A stretch of DNA of 64,000 bases, taken from the NCBI GenBank assembly GCA_037975125.1, contig CM075860.1:38291391-38355390 (forward strand), written 5' to 3'. Position numbers and translations under genes: made by a program. Below the pieces are notes generated by a model. It worked only from the letters and a program-made list of their open reading frames with translations, did not search any database and was not told where the DNA came from. The stretch is from Latrodectus hesperus (lineage: Eukaryota > Arthropoda > Arachnida > Araneae > Theridiidae). The stretch's first letter is position 1, and the number at the start of each line of letters is the position of its first letter. Shown here one piece after another: positions 57,400-64,000 of this stretch.

Positions 57400-58425
57400 C
57401 ATGAAGCTACTACAGATGAAGAAGTAAAGTGCCTGCTACGCAGGCCGACACTTCGTAAAACATATTAGATCCAAGATGCAAAAATCAGGCTTTCATAATC
57501 ACACATGTAACTTTTGTTGGCAGATTCGTTGACAATAACCAGTGGGATCTCGTGTGTCTGGGAGAATCCATTTGCTCGATTCGTTAGGTTTCGGGCGGTC
57601 GGATGTATGGAAATGGGATTGTCACAGGCTGATCCAAGTTTTTGTGCCAGGTTGTTGTTGCATTAGCATGCTTCCCTGTACTCAGCTCTGATCCTCTATG
57701 CAAGGTTGTTGCTGCACCAGCATGCTTCCCTGTACTCAGTTCTGATCCTCTATGCAAGGTTTTTGTTACATCAACATGTTTTCCTGTACTCAGACCTGAT
57801 CCTCTATGCAAGGTTTTTGTTACATTAACATGCTTTCCTGAACTCAGCCCTGATTCTCTATGCAAGGTTGTTCTTGCACCAGCATGCTTTCCTGTACTCA
57901 ACTCTGATCCTCTATGCAAGGTTTTTGTTACATTAACATGTTTTCCTGTACTCAGACCTGATTCTCTATGCAAGGTTGTTCTTGCACCAGCATGCTTTCC
58001 TGTACTCAACCCTGATCCTCTATGCAAGGTTGTTGTTGCATCAGCATGCTTCCCTGTATTCAGCGATGATCCTCTATGCAATGTGACCAATAGCAGCTGG
58101 CAATGATTTCATTCTGATGTATGATAAAGCAAGACCTTATCCAGCTGTATTTGTTGAGGAATATCTTGAGATCTTGGCTGGGGGGAATGAAATAATCAGC
58201 TCGATCTCTTAACCTGAATCTCATAGGGCATCTGTGAATCTATCTTGGTAGACACGTTGCTGTTTTAAGTTCTCACCGAGGTATTTAAGAGAGCTGGAAA
58301 ACTGATTACTCCATGCCTGGTCTTCTCTTGTTATTTTGGACAAACAGAGAACTTAGTTGACAGCATAGAAAGTCGATGTCGCCAATGAATTCAAGCCAGG
58401 GGTGGACATATTCTTTATTAAAACT
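57400..58425 (+). pseudogene. Tc1 transposase remnant (family T2) interrupted by the minisatellite
   Basis: Before the array, frames give LLRRPTLRKTY and NQWDLVCLGESICSI, resembling the RRP.L...H and W..V.F.DES blocks of Tc1 transposases, with the catalytic Asp apparently Gly. After the array the plus strand gives NDFILMYDKARPYPAVFVEE, then, with frame changes, PRYLRELEN, LLHAWSSL, LDKQRT and SIESRCRQ, closing with a RGGHILY-like end. This is the usual Tc1 end (ILMHDNARPH...VEEYLE, RELENALL..W..L, SMRRRC). Asn of the DNA motif is Lys. Stops are frequent. The array joins the coding sequence directly, so it either grew inside the gene or replaced part of it. Confidence 0.72.
57650..58081. repeat. 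54-bp minisatellite, 8 units
   Basis: The word ATCCTCTATG (or ATTCTCTATG) recurs at 57691, 57745, 57799, 57853, 57907, 57961, 58015 and 58069, always 54 bp apart. Units carry CAAGGTTGTTGCTGCACCAG or TTTTTGTTACATTAACATG variants, then CATGCTTCCCTGTACTCAG. Because 54 is divisible by three, both strands stay open and give 18-residue protein repeats (minus strand TLHRGSELSTGKHAGART). There is no in-frame ATG start and no promoter, so coding is not supported. Higher-order pattern: units with the ACATTAACATG core cluster in the middle and alternate with CACCAGCATG units. Part of the unit matches the SINE-like repeat at 367-398. Confidence 0.97.
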
Positions 58426-58671
58426 CTTTTATGTTATGTTTCTATGACATTTTATAACATAAAACTGTGATTAATCTTTTTTCTAAGAATGGACTTTTCC
58501 AGGTTTTCTTTGTTGTAAATTACTTATGCCTTTCTCTTATGTAAATGTCTATGTTGTAATCAATACATACCTTTTTTGTGTGCATCTAGATTTGGTGTTT
58601 CTGCATTCTTTCATATACAAATTAGACTCAGAAAACCTGTAGCTTCTTTTACTTTTGGAGGCCAGTGTATA

Positions 58672-60378
58672 ACCTTCATGAGTAAATTTTTAACACATTT
58701 TCCGAAGAATAACTTATGTTAATCATTATCTCTTACAAACTTTATCGAGATAATTATATTTTAATCTGTGTCAAAGCTTGAGTCTGCTAACAACTAGATA
58801 TTTTAGTAGTGTTTTTAAAGTTTTCTTTCTTCAAGATTAAGAGCTGATCAATAAAAAATATTTTATCAAGCTGTAAATTTATAGACCCATAAGTATGAGT
58901 TCTAACATACCATAGTATTCCATTCAATTGGTAAAAAAAATGTGTACCTAGACTACAAAAATCTCTTCTTGGTTTCATCTAATACCATCATGTTGATAGG
59001 GTTTATGTGTATTAATTGGATAGGGCAAAATGAAGAATTGGAAAGAAAAGTAATATCTTGTCAGTTTTAATGTCAGGGGTTATTTTTTAAGAAGAATCTT
59101 CTTTTGGAATATTTATAAGAGTTAGTTCTTATTTTCTCAAAAGAATCTCAAACATCACGATCTTGTATGCATACATAATGTGCAAACCAGTGGAAATATA
59201 ACAAGCCAACGGAAACCTAAATACCAAACAGTGCACTGAAAACAAAAAACACTGAACAGAAACCGTCATCAAGTGGAACAGCAGCTCAATTGCGAGGATC
59301 GTTAAAGCCAAGAAGAATTTCGGACGAAAAGCCATCCGTCACCACCCCGTCGAGATTTTAATGTCGTTACAAATTGTGCAATAGCGAAAAGAAGAGAGCG
59401 ACATAAGTCACCCTGACGATGCACATCCTACCTGACCGTATCCGAAAAAAAAATTCACTTCCTTGCATGTTTCAAACAACGCAGCAGGGAATCAAGTCGC
59501 CAGGCACTTTTTAATGACCTGTCAAAACAACACAAACGCAAAGGTCACAGCTCTTTTATATGCCTAAATAAGGTCCGTGGTTATTTTTTTTCCCTGGGAA
59601 TTATCTCAGATTCCTTGTTACCTCCCCCACCTTTTTCTTACAGAGTCCATGCCTCTATTTATTTTTATTCCGCAGTATGCGGTGTTGAAAGCTCATGTCG
59701 GCGCCGAGTGTCTACCCGTGTTATATAGCACCTGATAATCATCTCAATTCCAACAAGTGCGAAAGAGTATCTCTCAAACAGATGGGTTGCGAAACCTTAA
59801 CGAGTTGGTCACGAAAATGGATTTCATTTGAGGTTTCTGTTAGCAGCTTTTCGTTGTTTGTTATCAAACAGAGAAAGGTTCAGTCAATATGTGTTAAACT
59901 TAAAAAAAAAAGAGTTATTCAAGAGTATGTGTTGAAATTATAGATACACTCGAATAAGTATTTTTAAGAAATACTTCAAAAAGATTAAACAATGAATTAA
60001 GTTTATTGGCTGATAATGTAAGAAAAAATGTTATAAAATGGGTGTGATTTGTATGTGGGATGCATGTGAATTTTTCACTATGGGTGTGTATGTTATCTTT
60101 ATGCATTTTGTCATTTATTTATAATTTAAATAAGAAAAAAAGTGTTTTTTTTGCGCTGAATTTTTTCTTTAAATTTTATTTTGTATGTAGTACGATTTTA
60201 TTTATAAATGCATAACTTATCTTCATTCCCTTTAAATACCTGAAACAATTTTGTTGTACTGCTGCTTCATTAGCATAATGTGGAAATTTATAAAAAAAAT
60301 TGCAGGCTCAGGAGTCAGTATCGTCTCCTGATTATGACGTCAACAATTGCTTAAATGGCTAACGTTAATAATGTATTA
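58672..60378. other. Unassigned, with a GC-richer block at 59300-59760
   Basis: Most is AT-rich. 59300-59760 is less AT-rich, with CpGs (CACCCCGTCGAG, GTCGGCGCCGAG) and no repeat match in the window or recognisable frame. It could be an unknown repeat, a conserved non-coding block or a host gene end. Confidence 0.4.
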
Positions 60379-60464
60379 CAGTAGTCTCTCGTTTTTACGA
60401 ACCTCTAATTTACGAATACTCATGATTTTACGAACTTATCCTGGTCTGTAATATGGTTTCCTAA

Positions 60465-60676
60465 TGGGGTGTTCGGAAAGTAAATTTGTTTATGAAAATA
60501 GAAAACGTATAACAAATATACATTTTATTAAATTGTATCTTGTTAATTTCAGTCCAACATCTTTTACCATCTTTCCACAGTGGTAGCTTAGATTCCACAC
60601 TCATAAAATGGTTGGTTTTTACTAGCAAAAAACTGATTGAAGTGGGTAAAACGAAATTACTTTCCGAACAACGCAA
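60465..60676 (-). mobile_element. mariner-derived MITE
   Basis: The left GTGTTCGGAAAGTAAATTTG and the right end, reverse-complemented GTTGTTCGGAAAGTAATTTC, are TIRs, with TA just outside each end (60463-60464 and 60677-60678). The short interior reads on the minus strand as the end of a mariner transposase (ESKLPLWKDGKRCWTEINK), so the 5' TIR was joined to the 3' part of the gene by a large internal deletion. At 212 bp it is MITE-sized. Confidence 0.75.
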
Positions 60677-61430
60677 TAGATGCAATATCAATTTTAATTT
60701 CCTTTTATGAACTGAAATTTTGAAAAATATCTTTTTGCGATTTTGAAAAATAATTTTTTTCATACATATTCTGTTTGTGTTTAATTTTTACTATTTAAAA
60801 TTTTCTGATTTTTTAATTTTATTGTTGAAAAATTTGGATCGATGGTTTCAATGGAGAATTGAAAGTCCTTCGAACTATAGATAACTAATGACATGGTTCC
60901 AGTTAAAATCCCAAATTTTTTAAACAATTCATGTGGAATTTCTCCTGTTTACTTCTATCATACAAACCATGTATCAATGTATAATCAGTAACTTCAACTG
61001 CAGAGATGTCGTAAGGTACTTTTGCAAAGAGTAATAGTGGCTTATGTGTGTGGAGTGTGGCTCAGAAAATAGAAATTCTAGGTATATTTGCAAATCGACA
61101 TGCAGGCTTTATTAAAGAAACTAACCTAAATGAAGACTGCCAAGAATGTTTATGCGAGTTGAGTTGAAATGATCCATTGCTGACCGAAATATCATTTCAG
61201 GACTTTTTAGATGTAAGCGTAGATGTAATTTGTGTGCAAAAGTATGGGATAATTAAATGCTTGAATACATAATAAAAGAAAATATGAAAGTATGATCTTA
61301 AAAATCTATAATTTTGAAATAGAAGAAGTAAGAGATTATTTTGCCTGATTTTTCATTAAAATGAAAATAAGAATCATTTTTAAATAGGAATTTTTCATGT
61401 GTATCTTAAATAGGTGCATACTAAACATTA

Positions 61431-62614
61431 AGTCTACCGGAAAGTTCTGTCCATTTTTGGAATGAAACAAAATCCAAATTTTTCGTAAAGTCAATAAACT
61501 ATATTAAATAATATAATTGTCATTATTATTAATGACTTCTTACCAGCATGAAGGTAATTTGTATACCCCCCAATTTGAAAAATGTCTTATCTTTTCACGA
61601 GAAAATCAATGCTTGGTTGATATTATCTTCATTTTTGAATTTTTTTTCCCTTCAAAAAATTCTGTAAGGACAAAAACAAGTGATAGCTGAAAGGTGATAA
61701 GCCCGGAGAATATGGTGTATGGGACAGAATTTCCCAGCATAGTTCTGCAATTTTTGGACGAACTCTTTTCTTGGCCTCTTTCTGGGAGTTCTCTCTTTTG
61801 AAATAATGTCGGCCTCTTTTTTTGGACTGCTCCCTTTAAATTATCCAGTTGTTGACAGTACTTTTCTGAAATTTTCGCTCAATTTTTAATACTGATAATG
61901 CATTGGTCCTCAAATATCCCACTATATACACATTCTCTTATTCAGAGTTAAATACCGACCGATGGCTGAGTGATTAGCGTTCCTGACTCCTGAGCTGTTG
62001 GTCCCGGGTTCGAATCCCAGTTCGGGCATGGATTTTACTTTCTTTCTCTGTTCTCTCTGTGTTTCCCTGTCCTTTCTTCTGTGATGTTGTATGAATGTGG
62101 CCCACCCTATAAACGGTTTTGTGGTGGTATGGCGTGGGTAACGCTACTCGCTTCCGTGACTTGGTTCACAGGTGCCCGCTGGGTAACGACAAATGAGTAG
62201 CAGTTTCTGGCCTTCTTGTGGCATAGGGTGCCCGCCATTGGAAAAAAAAATTCAGAGTCAAATTTGTTTTAGATCTGGAAGGGTTAGGTTTCCCGCATAA
62301 TATACGATGCTTCCGTAGGTAATCCACTTTTTATCCGTAGTTATCTTCCGCTTTCAGAAAGATTCGATTTTGTTCAGAACAAGCAGAGATAGAGACATGT
62401 GATGATTCGATCATCAACATTCTTCTGACTTAACTCATGTGGAACCCATTTTTGAATAGATTTACTCCAATCCCATTTTCCGAATATGGTTCGGAATAGT
62501 CTGTGCTGAACTGAATTAAACATTTCTGCATCTCCGATGTTGTCAGAAGATCTTTCTCTCTATGATTTTAACAACAACGTTATCGATTCATGGACAGAAG
62601 TTTCCGATAGACCT
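61431..62614 (-). mobile_element. mariner relic, family M3, split by a SINE
   Basis: The left end AGTCTACCGGAAAGTTCTGT, continuing CCAT, and the right end in reverse complement AGGTCTATCGGAAACTTCTG, continuing TCCAT, are TIRs flanked by TA (61429-61430, 62615-62616). Minus-strand coding traces on both sides of the SINE include KWVPHELSQKNVDDRIITC and KKWITYGSIVYY (the GDEKW block), then CQQLDNLKGAVQKKRPTL. Frames shift often, and most of the catalytic half is missing. Net length without the SINE is about 0.87 kb. Confidence 0.85.
61954..62249 (+). mobile_element. tRNA-derived SINE with 14-bp TSD, inside the mariner
   Basis: The head (61957-62028) reads GACCGATGGCTGAGTGATTA (A box), and CCCGGGTTCGAATCCCAG (B box), then TTCGGGCATGGATT. 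A CT-rich segment (TTTCTCTGTTCTCTCTGTG) and CACCCTATAAACGG follow, and the element ends in a run of nine A. The flanks ATTCAGAGTTAAAT (61940-61953) and ATTCAGAGTCAAAT (62250-62263) are a 14-bp TSD with one difference. The head and the GGCATGGAT junction are shared with the SINEs at 45362 and 17400. Confidence 0.93.
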
Positions 62615-62769
62615 TATAATTTTTTCTATTACTTTTTTTTATAAAAGAGAGAGCAGTTTCGTATAAAAAATAGTTTTAAGATTGAACAATTTTCTATTTT
62701 ATGAACTTTCTATTGTAAAATCTATTTTACCTGTCCCTACTAGTTCGTAAAAACGAGCTTCTATTTTAT

Positions 62770-64000
62770 ATAAAAGTAATACGTAAAATAATACAAAATA
62801 TCTCATGTTCCGAATTTAAGTTCATTTCAAATTAAGTTTTACAGATTTCTGTCTAGTTATTTCATGACAACAAAAGAGGGATATTGCGTTCGTTAAAAGG
62901 TTCCCTTCCTCGCTACCTCATTATCTCCAAAAAGTTTTTTCAGAAGGTAATAAACTATAAAATTGACAAAAACCATTTATACAGCAGTTATGTGCTTTCA
63001 AGCTGCAAAGATATCAAAATATCCTAACTGGAGTATTTACAATGATATCCAAAGTCTAAGGGCTAAACGAAATGATATGAAAAATCTAAACGCACTTAAA
63101 AATACACACATAAAAAAAGCGTCATAAAAAAGAGAATAGGCAAGTCGTAAGCATTCATTGCTGTCTGTGGGATAGCTAAAAGGGTATAAAATATGTAATG
63201 AGTGTATGTCTTGATTCGAATTTTGAAAGATATTTACAGTGATTCAAGTAATGTGAATTAGTGTATTATATAATGAGATCCAGAGCTGATGGTTGATTGG
63301 TTAATATGTCGCTCTACTGGTGTTTTTAGTGTATGAAGATTCATTAGACCGGAACCGACAGTTGAAAATTGATACCGAAATGTCTCAAATTTCCCCGTCA
63401 GAATTCGAAATCGGAAGATAATCGAAGGTAAAATTGTCTGCCCATTCACTCTCTGATGTGTTAATAGTCGATTAAACTGATATTATATGGAGAATATTAC
63501 AAGTAGAACAACGTATGATTGTGATCAGACAGAATTTTTCATAGAACAAGCATGTTGGACTCAAATACAAACATGCTACAGATAATTTAAGAATAAGTTA
63601 AAGGATGACTAAAAATAACATTAAATCACATATTACGATTTTTATACCCTATTTTGTCTACATCAAACAATTCGAAACATAAGCGTAACCATGAATAATT
63701 TTTTAAGAGTTTCATTTTTTTAAAGAATGTCTACCCTTCTTATATGCCAAAAATGTAGCTGATTATATATTTGGGATATTGGCATGCTAGATGCTGGTCA
63801 GATTAAAATTTCTATTTCTTGTATAATTTAGCTCAAACTTATCTTGTCTATAAAGCATCATCGTGTATTTTCAAAACTTGTTAGAAATTTGAATACTTTT
63901 GCATGCTTGTTCCATATTCTCCATCTTTAAGATCGCATAAAATGTTTTGTGTCAATGTTATAGGCTTCTGAGCAACACATTATATTAAACTCGTCTAGAA
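62770..64000. other. AT-rich DNA, nothing recognised
   Basis: A weak A-box-like word (TGATGGTTGATTGGTTAA) near 63286 is not followed by a convincing B box. The 63-codon minus-strand frame at 63258-63449 has no motif. No repeats found. Confidence 0.5.

Larger units (their letters stand above)
52927..58670 (+). mobile_element. Tc1-like element, family T2, split by a Jockey LINE and a minisatellite
   Basis: The left end TACTCTTCCAAAAGTTAAGG (52931 onward) and the reverse complement of the right end TACACTGGCCTCCAAAAGTA share the TIR core CCAAAAGT at the same offset, which is typical of Tc1. Transposase traces of one orientation occur only after the LINE: RRPTLRKTY near 57440, NQWDLVCLGES near 57540, then, after the minisatellite, the catalytic C-terminal part. 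Net of the LINE (about 4.2 kb) and the array (about 430 bp) the length is about 1.1 kb, somewhat short for Tc1. The N-terminal region upstream of the LINE is not recognisable, so a deletion at the LINE junction is likely. Both TIRs and the transposase orientation agree. Confidence 0.68.
60380..62760 (+). mobile_element. Possible pogo/Tigger element containing later insertions
   Basis: The left end after TA reads CAGTAGTCTCTCGTTTTTAC, continuing GAACCTC, a Tigger-type terminus. At about 62742-62757 the exact inverse GTTCGTAAAAACGAG occurs, a 15-bp match to the left-end core, followed by CTTCTATTTTA. Between the inserted elements, plus-strand traces near 61050-61230 read GIFANRHAGFIKETNLNEDC followed by a DPLLTEISFQDFLDV-like piece, plausible for a Tigger transposase C-terminus. 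The span minus the mariner MITE and the mariner with SINE is about 1 kb. The right TIR beyond the 15-bp core is poor, so this is tentative. Confidence 0.4.

Noticed and set aside
57584..58090. Repeat protein encoded by the 54-bp array
   Set aside because: No in-frame ATG, a stop just upstream, both strands equally open, and placement inside a broken Tc1 gene. The open frames follow from the period being a multiple of three.
61957..62028. tRNA-like sequence with A and B boxes
   Set aside because: It is the head of a SINE ending in poly(A) with a 14-bp TSD. The acceptor arms do not pair well.

Overview
The window is AT-rich arthropod nuclear DNA that works as a transposon graveyard. An arachnid, probably an orb-weaving spider, is my best guess. 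The reasons are the mix of tRNA-derived SINEs, Jockey-type and RNase-H-bearing LINEs, mariner, Tc1, pogo, hAT and piggyBac relics, long (TA)n tracts, and a degenerate copy of a multicopy arthropod protein family. The species call is inference. I find no complete host gene, no rRNA and no true tRNA. Three short GC-richer open stretches (about 14.25, 46.6 and 48.3 kb) are only candidate host exons. A stretch near 24.1 kb with two adjacent CRE octamers is a candidate regulatory element.

Layout. 0-1.2 kb: clustered SINE-like fragments of two families. 4.6-6.9 kb: minus-strand LINE pol relic with RT and RNase H. 7.3-8.1 kb: pogo/Tigger-like deletion derivative with TIRs and TA target. 10.5-12.8 kb: minus-strand pseudogene of a multicopy arthropod family of unknown function, split by an RNase-H LINE fragment. 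13.0 kb: SINE with 13-bp TSD. 17.3-17.7 kb: LINE 3' end split by a SINE with 12-bp TSD. 20.2-21.2 kb: piggyBac-like relic with TTAA target. 21.3 and 26.2-26.9 kb: two members of one mariner family. 27.4-28.1 and 41.25-43.3 kb: two members of one Tc1 family, the second carrying a hAT relic inside its 5' terminal region. 35.5-36.7 kb: full-length mariner with only a few lesions. 45.4 kb: minus-strand SINE with 13-bp TSD. 52.9-58.7 kb: a second Tc1 family, split by a Jockey LINE (ORF1 intact, ORF2 3'-truncated) and by a 54-bp minisatellite. 60.4-62.8 kb: possible pogo/Tigger shell holding a mariner MITE and a mariner, the latter split by a SINE.

The only long undisrupted coding sequences are the two overlapping ORFs of the Jockey element (53334-57291): a zinc-knuckle ORF1p followed by an endonuclease/reverse transcriptase, linked by an 8-base stop/start overlap. 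The other transposon genes visibly carry stops, frameshifts, deletions or lost catalytic residues. The main interest is in the nested insertions, which give relative ages, and in a near-identical 32-bp block shared between the SINE-like repeat at the left edge and the 54-bp minisatellite at 57.7 kb.
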